A stretch of 20,880 nt of DNA from Larix sibirica (Eukaryota > Streptophyta > Pinopsida > Pinales > Pinaceae): contig NWUY0300027503.1 in assembly GCA_004151065.3 (NCBI GenBank), forward strand, positions 6,681 to 27,560. Reading direction: 5' to 3'. Shown here in pieces: positions 10,901 to 18,512 of the stretch (position 1 is its first letter; each line of letters opens with the position of its first letter). Made by a program: the position numbers and the translations under genes. The notes beneath the pieces were generated by a model that saw only the letters and a program-made list of their open reading frames with translations, searched no databases and was not told the DNA's origin.

Positions 10901-12285
10901 CATACAGGAATGTATTAATCAAGGAAAAACAAAGGTAAAAGACTTATGAGTGAATTCGGATACCGAGCAAGAGTACAAAGTTTGGGAACCTCGGGAGTGG
11001 TGGGAACAACTAGGACCTGAGGAGGAAGTCGACCGAATTGAAGAATCCCTAATCAACAGAAAAATTAGGATTCATATGGGGGAGGATAGACTTCGTTTGG
11101 GATTCAAACCAAAAGGCTCTTTCACCATCAAAGAAGCATATAACATGTGGACGGGTTATAATAACCAGCCCCCTGAAGAAATGGAAGAACCTGTGGAAGG
11201 AAAAAATTTGGCCCAAAATCTCTATCTTCAGTTGGTTAGTTATCATAAGACGTATCCTTACAGGAGAAAATCTCAATAAAATAGGTATGCAAGGCCCTTA
11301 CCGATGCTGTGTGTGCGCTAATGAGGAAGAAACGATGGATCACCTCTTGGATTCGTGTCCTTTTGTTGTGAACTTATGGGACCGTGGTGCCACAACTTTC
11401 AGAAGATCAAACAGACTTAGACACCGCCCGAACCAGACCCTTTCCTCTTGGACGAACGATCCTTTTCAGAACCCAATTGTCAATCGCCTCTGGAAAAATT
11501 TTCCATACTTTGTGGTTTGGGAAATATGGAGGGAACGAAACTCCAGAACCTTCCAAGGGAAACTAGGAACTGAAGACAAGGTCTGGACCATCATTCGGAA
11601 TAAGATGCTCGAAACGGTGAAAATGCAAACATGGGAAAATTCATATTGGGAAGCAAATGCTTTTGATTCCTCCATCCTAAAGGCATGGGGGATATCAAGA
11701 CCTCTACAATGTTTTGGTAGACCGATGAGAACATCCATGGCAAAAACTAGCCCAGAATTTTGGTCCCCTCCACCTATGGGTTTCTTCAAAATCAATTTCA
11801 ACGGAGCTTCTAAGGGGAATCCTGGACCAGCAAGGTACGGATGTATCTTCAAAAATTACCAAGGAGAAATGCAAGGTTTCAAAACAGGCTTCATTGGAAC
11901 TGATTCCAACAACGGCGCGGAAGTGGAAGGTTTATTGCATGTAATACAGATGGCCAATCAACACAACTGGACCTCGTTGATTGTTGAAGGGGATTCTCAG
12001 GTAGTATTACACATGGCAACAAAGATCCACCATGGAAATCCGAGCACCAAGGTGGCTTCGTCCTGGAGATTAGAAGGGAGGATGGAAAAGCTAGCGGAGA
12101 TCATGCATCCCAGGCTGGCACTCACATTCAACCACATCAAGAGGAATGGCAACAACCTGGCTGACTTACTGGAAAATCTGGGGATTGAGACCCATCGATC
12201 TATTAATGCCAATGCTTGGGAGGATTTGAATGATGCAATAATCCGGGACAGCTGCATAGAAACTATCATTCAGGACATGACGTGA
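7989..12285 (+). pseudogene. LINE A ORF2: endonuclease, RT, zinc finger, RNase H
   Basis: This was a polyprotein of about 1,430 codons for nicking and target-primed reverse transcription. The endonuclease opens with SWNIRGLN, then QDTK (usually QETK), GDFN near 8406 and SDH at 8664-8672. The RT shows GKAPGSDGF, FRPIALCN, LKLD (Asp at 9760-9762), RGIRQGDPLSP and FVDD (10075-10086). A C-x2-C...H...C finger (CCVCANEE ... HLLDSCPF) begins near 11305. RNase H from about 11790 has NGASKGNPGP, where the first catalytic Asp is Asn (11800-11802), then AEVEGL, VEGDS and ADLL. Frameshifts lie near 9200, near 10445 (a T run) and near 11175. In-frame stops are at 8241, 8250, 8394, 8403, 8562, 8931, 9024, 9421, 10192, 10809 and 10947. 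The last 333 codons are fully open. Confidence 0.9.
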
Positions 12286-12387
12286 TATCATGAAGCATAG
12301 GAGTTAGGACAACAGGAGGGCCCTCTCCCAGCCACGTGACGATTGGTTTCAAACACCAGTTAGCCGAAGGTTTTTGGAGGAGGTAGA

Positions 12388-13241
12388 ATGGCTTTAAATT
12401 CCATTTACTCTAGCCTGGCTACAGTCTTTTCAATTCATGAGATAGTGGTTGCAGCTATGAGTAAGGGGGGTGGAGGATCTAGCCAATAGCTCGAGTTATA
12501 TCTCCAAAGGACTATGGAGCACGAGTTGATTTTAATGGTAGGTATGAAGTTAAGTATGGCCCAAAGTGACAATTTCCTAAATAGAGAACGGAAAGGTGGC
12601 GGCATCAAACGTGCGCGCAAAACTCTAATCTGCATGCACTTTGTCATTATCGTTCTGCTAACAAGGAGAGATGGACTTCAGGTGATTGGTAGAATGGAGG
12701 ACCATCGGAAGGAAGGAGAGAGTAATATTTATGGGCGGAGAATGAGGCGGAAGAGGGAAGAGGCTCTTGTGGATGAGGGTCGAAGGGTCCCTAGGGCACA
12801 AAAGAAAGCAATGTGGGAGGCTCGCATGTTCGAATTAGGCCTACCAACGGTTGTTCAGCAGAGAATCAAGGATGAAGAACAACGACTATGGCAGGAGCTG
12901 GACAAGGACACCCTATAAGAGGAATGTCGAAAGTGGAGGATTGGGTCATGGATCCAGGTAACAACGCTGCCTGACTCAGTTTGTACGAACAGATAGTTAC
13001 ACTCTACTGGGTGATAAAGAATCGAATGGGGCATGTGATTTGGGAACGGTTGGAGAAGACTGATGGAGAGGAAACTTCGAACGAATGGAGGAAAGTGATG
13101 CAAGATGAAACAAAATAAATGTACCTGAAGATGGACACCATTTTGCAGTCCATGGGCATCCAATATCCATCTGCTCAGACTTCCAATGCAGACGACAGCC
13201 AACAAGGGCACTTTCAGGACCTGCCATATATTTTGCTTTAA
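12388..13241 (+). pseudogene. LINE A third ORF-like region (ORF3), unknown function
   Basis: About 100 bp after the ORF2 stop an ATG at 12388 opens a frame that continues to 12918 with a single TAG (12487-12489). The frame then changes and reads on from about 12906 to a TAA at 13239, with only TGA 12972 and TAA 13116 inside. Together this is roughly 280 codons with four lesions, a similar rate of damage to ORF1 and ORF2. The first part is rich in K, R and E and looks helical (GRRMRRKREEALVDEGRR, then RIKDEEQRLWQELDKD). The second part contains WVIKNRMGHVIWERLEK. No known domain is recognised. It could be a decayed third LINE ORF, a captured host fragment, or chance openness in a purine-rich 3' region. 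A downstream third ORF is not part of the standard plant LINE plan. Confidence 0.45.
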
Positions 13242-13563
13242 AGGTTCTTTGGGCTCAAATTCTATGTTATAGGGTCAGTCGTGGTTATGAGGTCTTTGTT
13301 TTTTTGGTTTGTTAGATGTTTTTTGACAGGAAAGTTCGGAAGCATTAGTGTTTGGGTCATGCCCTGTAGTTTAGATTATATGATGGTTTGTAAGGGATAT
13401 TGGTATGAACTATGCAGTATATGTAATTTTGGTTTAGTGTTCTAGGTTAGACAGTATTATGATAATTCTCAAGTTTTAAGGTCAAAAGGCCAAGAAGTGA
13501 AGGAGAACAACAAAGTAATTGATCCTTTTATATAATACAAATTTTTCTTACTTAAAAAAAACT
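13242..13563 (+). other. LINE A 3' untranslated region and poly(A) tail
   Basis: This T/G-rich segment (GTTTTTTTGGTTTG near 13300) ends in ATATAATACAAATTTTTCTT and an A8 run at 13554-13561, two bases before the right target-site duplication. A short terminal A tract next to a target-site duplication is the normal 3' end of a LINE copied by target-primed reverse transcription. Confidence 0.8.
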
Positions 13564-13573
13564 AAGATACACC
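13564..13573. repeat. Target-site duplication of LINE A, right copy
   Basis: AAGATACACC is identical to 6511-6520. On the minus strand LINE B reads ...SKETQVMSIGCIL up to this point, which joins by phase and family pattern to VDIDLREGL at 6490-6508. Confidence 0.92.
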
Positions 13574-14230
13574 CAATGGACATAACTTGTGTCTCCTTGG
13601 AATTGAAATCAGCATCTAAATACTCACCAAGTGTCGCTCTGATCAATTTGAATATGGCAGGAGACCAAAACTCAACCCACAACCCCAAAAGTTTTACCCG
13701 AAATAGGTTGAGCATAGCATTTCTCCTTTCTTGCATCAAAAAAAGACATCCATCACTTCAATTTCAAAGGCATGGAACCCCACTTCCAGAGATATCCCAT
13801 AATAGATTGTGCATCCTCGTGGATTTTAAATATGGCCCCTATCCATCCTTTAGCCAAGGTAATAAACACAAAGAGTATCCCAAGATTTCTGCCCAATTAT
13901 CACACACCTAACTCCTGTATGTGCCCATGCTCATATGGCAACCTCCAAATCTACCTACAATAGCCTGCTCTGCCATGGTGACCACATCATTCATGGTCAC
14001 GTCAACCCCTCAGGCTAGATTATTCATTATGTACTCCCAAACACACTTCCAAGAATTTGCCTTCCATGTGACTTTGCATTGTATGTCATCCCACTGAGGC
14101 TGTAAATTCTCCTCCACTTCTCCAACAATCACAGCCCTCTCATGTGGATACAAGAAAAATGACCCATTGTTCACCTGTTCTCTAAATAATTCAATGAAGG
14201 GTCAAAACCCCATGGACAACGAGTGACAAC
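13564..14230 (-). pseudogene. LINE B ORF1, N-terminal part (DUF4283-like region)
   Basis: This is the 5' half of the LINE B ORF1 coding region, cut off by LINE A. Read on the minus strand from about 14200 it gives IELFREQVNNGSFFLYPHER, then VTMAEQAIVGRFGG and NWAEILGYS, then FFDARKEKCYAQPI. A frameshift follows, then LLGLWVEFWSPAIFKLI and TLGEYLDADFNSKETQ. The series matches the DUF4283-like fold region of plant LINE ORF1, where FW..P.IFK.IG.TLGE is a typical block. There are three stops in the first part (at A*GVDV, S*VCDN and DG*GPY) and two frame changes. Upstream of about 14230 the coding character is lost, so the true start is not placed. Confidence 0.78.
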
Positions 14231-15600
14231 ATTCAAAAATCATTACAAGCGAAAAAATACCATTATCATTTGATACTCTTTAGATCATTTGATAGAATTT
14301 GAGTTTCATTATCATTATGCTCATTGCAATAACTATTGGACTTTCATCTTCATTTCATTCTTAGAAATATAGACAAAATCACACAAAGTTATTGTAGAGA
14401 ACACAACACACAATCAAACTCATTTTTTTTCTTTCATAGGAAAAAAGCCATACTAGTTATTCAAAACTGAATCAAAGTATACAAAAGGATTTCACAACGA
14501 GACCATTGTTTCTTTTTCCATTTACATGGCACCATATAAGACAAGTTTTTAAAACTTCCATGACCAAATTCAACAAAAGCTAGATTCAAAGTTGTTATCA
14601 AACCTCAACCTCATAAAAAACAAGCTTATGAACCACAACCAATCAAAGGCTGGAGCAACTTGTAGGTGCTACAAAACTAACCCCCAAGAGAGTCCACAAA
14701 ACACAACCAAAAAAAAATATCAAACTCAAATTTTATCAACAAATAAAATGAAATAATACTACCATATGCAAAGCAATACACACTAACTAAAATGGTGGTA
14801 GTTTATCTCTAAAAAGAATGTGCTAACTATACTAATTCACAATATTACCACCTCAAAAAAGACAAAAAAACCTCAATATCCAAAACCCTAACCCTAGGAG
14901 ATAAGGGACAAAAAGAACATAAGACTCAAAAAACCTAATTAATACAACTTCTTAAAACTACACTTTTACATACAAACCCTATTTGGGTATTTCTTACACT
15001 ACTCAAACCAAATTCTATATGTTTGGTTAAACCCACAATCAAACATCCAATCATTTTCAATTGTCAAAATGACATACAAAATGTATCAAAAATTAAAAAC
15101 TAGAGTAGAACCACCCAGATGTAAAACCATTTTAAATTAATGCATAAGGTTGAACAAAAATCATATTCACAATTCAATAATATTAAATACAAAGAACCAC
15201 TCAAATGTAAATAACTAACTAATTAACTATTTTTACTAGAACACTTTTATTTGTGGGTGACCCCATTATATAAAAAACATGATGTAATGAAGCTTAATGG
15301 TTGTTGTGATATATTTCTCAATCAAATGTGGAATTAATATTTTATATTTAAAAACTTATAAAAAAATTAATACAAAAGACAAATTTTAAGTTAAATGAGC
15401 TTTATAAATTTACACATAATGAAAATCTTGAAAATAAACTTTTTCACGACCAATCAATTATTATATTAAAAAACTACCTTTATTTGCTTATACCATCATA
15501 ATAACCATGACATAATGGAGTTTTAAATTATGAACTACCTCTCTCAACTGCAAAAATTATTTTTCTGAAAAAGTTGTAAAAAATAATTTCCCAACACAAA
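14231..15600. other. AT-rich intergenic stretch without recognisable genes
   Basis: No open frame of note, RNA gene or known element was recognised. The first few hundred bases may include the 5' leader of LINE B. Two diverged segments, near 15245-15310 and 15478-15535, share a TTTATTTG...CATGA.GTAATG-like pattern and may be an old tandem or inverted copy, but this is weak. A short CCCTAACCCTA stretch at 14886-14896 is telomere-like but too short to mean anything. Confidence 0.6.
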
Positions 15601-15740
15601 TTTTAAGCATCCCAATACAACTTTTAAGCATATCATAACAAGCATTTTTTAAAATACATATTAAAATGAATTTTAAGCATCCCAACACAAATTTTAAGTA
15701 TATCATAATAAGCATGTTTTAAAATACATATTAAAATGAA
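15601..15740. repeat. Two-copy tandem repeat, period 70 bp
   Basis: 15601-15670 and 15671-15740 are direct copies that begin TTTTAAGCATCCCAA and end ACATATTAAAATGAA. They differ at five positions by eye. The unit is AT-rich and non-coding. Confidence 0.92.
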
Positions 15741-15863
15741 AAAGGCAAGAAAATTTAAAAAAAAAACAAATATTTAAAGACAGTTTAGAGTGCCACTAAA
15801 TAAATAAAATAAAAATAAAGAAAACAAATATTTCAAAAGAGATAACACCAAAAAAGAGACTAC

Positions 15864-16047
15864 AAAATTAATAATAAAAAATTTAAATATATTTCAAATG
15901 AATACTACCATGATATGGCTATAGAATACCAACCTGTCAAAAGAACAAATACTCCAAAATTAATAAACTTTTTTTAAATATATTTCAAATGAATACTACC
16001 ATGATAAGGCTATAGAATACCAACCTGTCAAAAGAACAGATATTTGA
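15864..16047. repeat. Two-copy tandem repeat, period about 92 bp
   Basis: The copies begin at 15864 and 15956. They share TTTAAATATATTTCAAATGA and CTATAGAATACCAACCTGTC and differ by an indel in the T/A-rich start and a few substitutions. Confidence 0.9.
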
Positions 16048-16223
16048 AGGAAAAAGTCTAAATCCCAATAAAACAGAATAAAAAAGTGAGGACAAATAGA
16101 AAACCATGAAAAACAGAAACTATAAAATTATGTTTCTGCATGAACATAATTCTTAAATTAACTTTCCATCAATAATTTTACATATGAAGCTTCTCTATAA
16201 AAATAAAATTCCATTATACAGCA

Positions 16224-16343
16224 ATGAAGCACCTCCACATATATATAAACAATTTCTTTCACAGTTTTCTTGTTTAAAGATCTATGAAGCACCTCCACGT
16301 ATATAGTCATATAATTTCATTTAAAATTTTCTTGTTTATGAAT
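16224..16343. repeat. Two-copy tandem repeat, period 60 bp
   Basis: ATGAAGCACCTCCAC starts at 16224 and again at 16284. Each copy ends with a TTTTCTTGTTTA motif. The middles are more diverged than in the neighbouring repeats. Confidence 0.8.
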
Positions 16344-16382
16344 TTCATTAACACTTATATCAGAAGAGAATCACTGCAGCAT

Positions 16383-17060
16383 ACAAACATACAATACTAT
16401 CTCTTCTTTCTCTTCACTGTTAGATAGAATCATACAAATACCATCTCATATGCATAATTTCCTACTTTTAAACAAATCTGCCAAAAGAAAAACTCCATTG
16501 ATAAACATATGCACAAACTTAAACATATGCACAAACTTGATAAATCCTGCAGTGTATCTTTAACTATACCTTCTTTTAAACAACAAATCTGCCAGAAGAA
16601 AAACTCCATTGATAAACATATGCACAAACTTGATAAATACTATAGTGTATCTTTAACTATACTTCTTGGAATATAGCTCATAAACAAAATTCAGTTGCAA
16701 TATAGCTCATACAAACATACAATACTATCTCTTTTATCTCTTCACTGTTGGATACAATCATACAAATACCATCTCATATACATAATTTCCTACTTTTGAA
16801 TAAATCTGCCAGAAGAAAAACTCCATTGATAAACATATGCATAAACTTAATAAATCCTGTGGTGTATATCTTTAACTATACCTACTTTTAAACAAATCCG
16901 CCAGAAGAAAAACCCCATTGATAAACATATGCACAAACTTGATAAACCCTGTAGTGTACATCCTTAACTATACTTCTTGGAATATAGCCCATAAACAAAA
17001 TTCAGTTGCAATATAGTTCATAAAAAAATTCAGTTGTACTGTATCTTCAACTGGAATATA
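16383..17060. repeat. Higher-order tandem repeat, period 328 bp with inner repeats
   Basis: ACAAACATACAATACTATCT starts at 16383 and at 16711, giving a long period of 328 bp. Inside each long unit a shorter block (CTACTTTTAAACAAATCTGC with CTCCATTGATAAACATATGC) occurs twice, starting at 16462, 16570, 16790 and 16882. The first block holds a further exact 18-bp tandem, AAACATATGCACAAACTT, at 16503-16538. The block TTCTTGGAATATAGC.CATAAACAAAATTCAGTTGCAATATAG closes each long unit, and its last part recurs to about 17080. This lies downstream of the 3' end of the host gene. Confidence 0.9.
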
Positions 17061-17331
17061 GCCCATAAACAAAATTCAGTTATATTGAAATTAGCAGTAT
17101 TTCTATATTCAAAATCCTAAATCAATGGAACCATTTTCATCGGTAGCCCTGAAATCCATCCCTACAAAAAAACCAAGATATCCGTGGACTGAAGCAATAA
17201 ACAGGCGCCACATTGCAAAACTTCCGTATCAGCGACACTCGAGGACCTTCTTTCGAACCCTTTACAAGAAGATATCAAACCCTACAAAATAAAATTGCAA
17301 AACCCTAGCAAAGTGACCTGGATTGCCATTT
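17061..17331 (-). other. 3' flank and probable 3' UTR of the host gene
   Basis: Past the stop codon, the minus strand continues with moderately GC-rich sequence to about 17150 and then becomes AT-rich. A T-rich stretch with TTTTATTTTGTAG lies about 40 bp after the stop, and TTGTAA and TTTATTGC motifs follow. These could serve as plant-type degenerate polyadenylation elements, but no cleavage site can be placed. Confidence 0.4.
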
Positions 17332-17949
17332 TCAAGCCTGGGGAACTTCTTCATCTTTACCCGTGGCGCCGGACCCTTCGATACCCTCGAACACATCCCT
17401 TTCATCAACGAGCTCCATTTCATCATCCTCGTCCACTTCGTCGTCTTCAGAATCTGAAGAAGACGAAGGGTTGTAGTCCTCTTCATCGTCGTCGGAGTCC
17501 CAGAGGGTGCAGGGCATGAGAGGGACGTCGAGCAGAGCCTCCATGTCTATGTCGCCCTTTTCCCCCTCCTCCTCAGGGAAAACACTCGATCGCCGCACCA
17601 GAAATTCGAAACGCTCGGCGGCCTCAGAGTCCTGGCAGGAGGATTGGATGCTTTTCAGCCGGTCCTTTGCAGGCAATGTCTTGGTCTTGGCGATGGCACG
17701 CACCTTGGGCAGAGGGTCACCCTCGGCTACCTCAAGGCTGTAAAGGAGGTCCAGCATCGCCGCCGCATATGCCTGCTCTTCCGTCGGATGGACGCCCCGG
17801 ACGGAGACCGTCGGTGCCCCCGCACCGACCTCATCACCGTCCTCCGGCTTTGCCGTAGTCAGTTTTATCACTGTGAACACCGACTTGAGCTCCGCCGCAA
17901 CGGCCGGTGGCTTTCTGTTGACCCTGGACCGGATGTTGTGAATAACCAT
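17332..17949 (-). CDS. Uncharacterised 205-residue protein with acidic, serine-rich C-terminus
   Basis: This is an intact, uninterrupted frame, GC-rich and CpG-containing, unlike its AT-rich surroundings. The start is the ATG at 17947-17949. It is the first AUG after the spliced leader and lies in a strong context (GCCATGG). An upstream in-frame ATG at 17979 falls inside the predicted intron. Residues 1-20 are basic (MVIHNIRSRVNRKPP). A predicted helical region follows at about 55-72 (EEQAYAAAMLDLLYSLEVAE) and a basic stretch at 82-100. Residues 151-201 are dominated by D, E and S, including SSSSDSEDDEVDEDDE, which fits casein kinase 2 sites. There is no signal peptide or membrane segment. 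No family is recognised. Acidic tails like this are common in nuclear chromatin or ribosome-biogenesis proteins, but that is only an analogy. Promoter sites suggest cell-cycle-linked expression. Confidence 0.82.
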   Translation of the reverse strand: MVIHNIRSRVNRKPPAVAAELKSVFTVIKLTTAKPEDGDEVGAGAPTVSVRGVHPTEEQAYAAAMLDLLYSLEVAEGDPLPKVRAIAKTKTLPAKDRLKSIQSSCQDSEAAERFEFLVRRSSVFPEEEGEKGDIDMEALLDVPLMPCTLWDSDDDEEDYNPSSSSDSEDDEVDEDDEMELVDERDVFEGIEGSGATGKDEEVPQA

Positions 17950-17965
17950 GGCTGACTTCTGTACC

Positions 17966-18054
17966 CTGTCACACAACACCCAATTCGTTAGCCAGAAAAC
18001 AAATACACAAACTGTCGCTAGAGACTAGAGTGGGAACCAGGCGTAGGGTTTTAC
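17966..18054 (-). other. 5'-leader intron of the host gene (89 bp)
   Basis: The donor reads AAG|GTAAAA with its G at 18054 and the acceptor reads GTGACAG| ending at 17966. A CTAAC branch-point match lies at 17987-17991, with the A about 22 nt from the acceptor. The intron is U-rich with G-T stretches, as plant introns are. Exon 2 then starts GGTACAGAAGTCAGCC directly before the start codon. Removing the intron takes away the alternative ATG at 17979. Confidence 0.75.
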
Positions 18055-18185
18055 CTTCGACTCGGCTTGGAATCGGGCGTGAAAGAGTTAGCTTCGAGAG
18101 ATTCGACCCGACGACCTGCAGACTGTAATTGCAGAAAACTTGAGAAGATCGAAAGACTTGGGGCAGAAGGCAGAGAAGAGTCGGT
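18055..18185 (-). other. Non-coding exon 1 (5' UTR) of the host gene
   Basis: This runs from the expected transcription start, about 30 bp past the TATA box, to the intron donor. On the minus strand it is pyrimidine-rich (GACTCTTCTCTGCCTTCTGCC) and contains no ATG, so the first AUG in the spliced mRNA is that at 17949. The exact 5' end is inferred from TATA spacing only. Confidence 0.6.
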
Positions 18186-18210
18186 GTGTTTGATAGAAAA
18201 TGATGAGGCG

Positions 18211-18218
18211 TTATATAG
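18211..18218 (-). promoter_or_regulatory. TATA box of the host gene
   Basis: CTATATAA on the minus strand matches the plant TATA consensus. It lies about 25-35 bp upstream of the start of a pyrimidine-rich, ATG-free leader. Confidence 0.78.
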
Positions 18219-18233
18219 ATCCAAGCAATGGCC

Positions 18234-18311
18234 ATTCCCGCCATACGTGCAGCTGTTTGATTTGCTGATTTCCCGCCATTTTCTAATAAGCCATGTCAGA
18301 TCTCCCGCCAT
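18234..18311 (-). promoter_or_regulatory. Three E2F-like sites upstream of the TATA box
   Basis: CCCGCCAT occurs three times, starting at 18237, 18272 and 18304. The contexts are ATTCCCGCCAT, TTTCCCGCCAT and TCTCCCGCCAT. The middle one, TTTCCCGCC, fits the canonical E2F consensus; the others are close. Spacings of 35 and 32 bp are near three helical turns, and the sites begin about 17 bp upstream of the TATA box. In plants such sites recruit E2F/DP dimers to genes expressed at G1/S. Binding is inferred, not shown. Confidence 0.65.
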
Positions 18312-18512
18312 GGATTTATCCTCCGGTTTTGGTTGAGGGTTAAAGATGGGTAACCCTTTTGGGCAGGTCAATATTCTTAGCGCACTTAGTGACTTGACTA
18401 TAGCATGTGGTCACATGAGTGGTAGTGGTTAGTGTTTATTCATCTAGTATAAGATATTGGTTATTGTTTTATATAGTGTTGTTTACTGAGACAAGTTATA
18501 TCTCATAGATAT
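18312..18512. other. Spacer between host promoter and LINE C
   Basis: This holds the upstream end of the host promoter and probably the 3' untranslated end of LINE C. No poly(A)/poly(T) tract marks the LINE C 3' end, and no clear target-site duplication was seen. No other gene is visible. Confidence 0.5.

Larger units (their letters stand above)
6521..13563 (+). mobile_element. LINE A: near full-length plant LINE nested in LINE B
   Basis: This is a 7.04-kb non-LTR retrotransposon in the plus direction. It has a short GC-rich 5' leader, ORF1 (6574-7969), ORF2 (7989-12285), a further coding-like stretch (12388-13241), a T-rich 3' untranslated region and an A8 tail at 13554-13561. A 10-bp target-site duplication flanks it. 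The ORF order and domains are those of plant L1-type elements with an ORF2-encoded RNase H. It sits antisense in ORF1 of LINE B and so is younger than LINE B. It carries three clear frameshifts and about eleven stops in ORF2 alone, so it has been inactive for long. Whether the first bases after the duplication are the true 5' end or a slight truncation cannot be told. Confidence 0.93.

Noticed and set aside
12855-13211. Minus-strand open frame of 118 codons opposite the LINE A ORF3 region
   Set aside because: Its translation is a serine/leucine/histidine-rich complement of the plus-strand reading, which has the more protein-like composition and the LINE orientation. It is treated as a shadow.
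13519-13911. Plus-strand open frame of 130 codons after LINE A
   Set aside because: It crosses the LINE A tail and the target-site duplication and is antisense to LINE B ORF1, so it is not a gene.
14882-14897. Telomere-like AAAACCCTAACCCTAG
   Set aside because: Only about two imperfect units in AT-rich DNA; chance is sufficient.
16383-17060. CRISPR-like array
   Set aside because: The spacing is irregular, the repeats are long and diverged, and the spacers are themselves repeated. This is plant nuclear tandem repeat DNA.
17644-17955. Plus-strand open frame of 103 codons antisense to the host gene
   Set aside because: It is arginine- and proline-rich, typical of the complement of a GC-rich acidic coding region. 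The minus strand has the promoter, intron and start context.
17950-17979. Extended N-terminus of the host protein from ATG 17979
   Set aside because: The extra codons overlap the predicted intron acceptor and branch region, and the start context at 17949 is far better.
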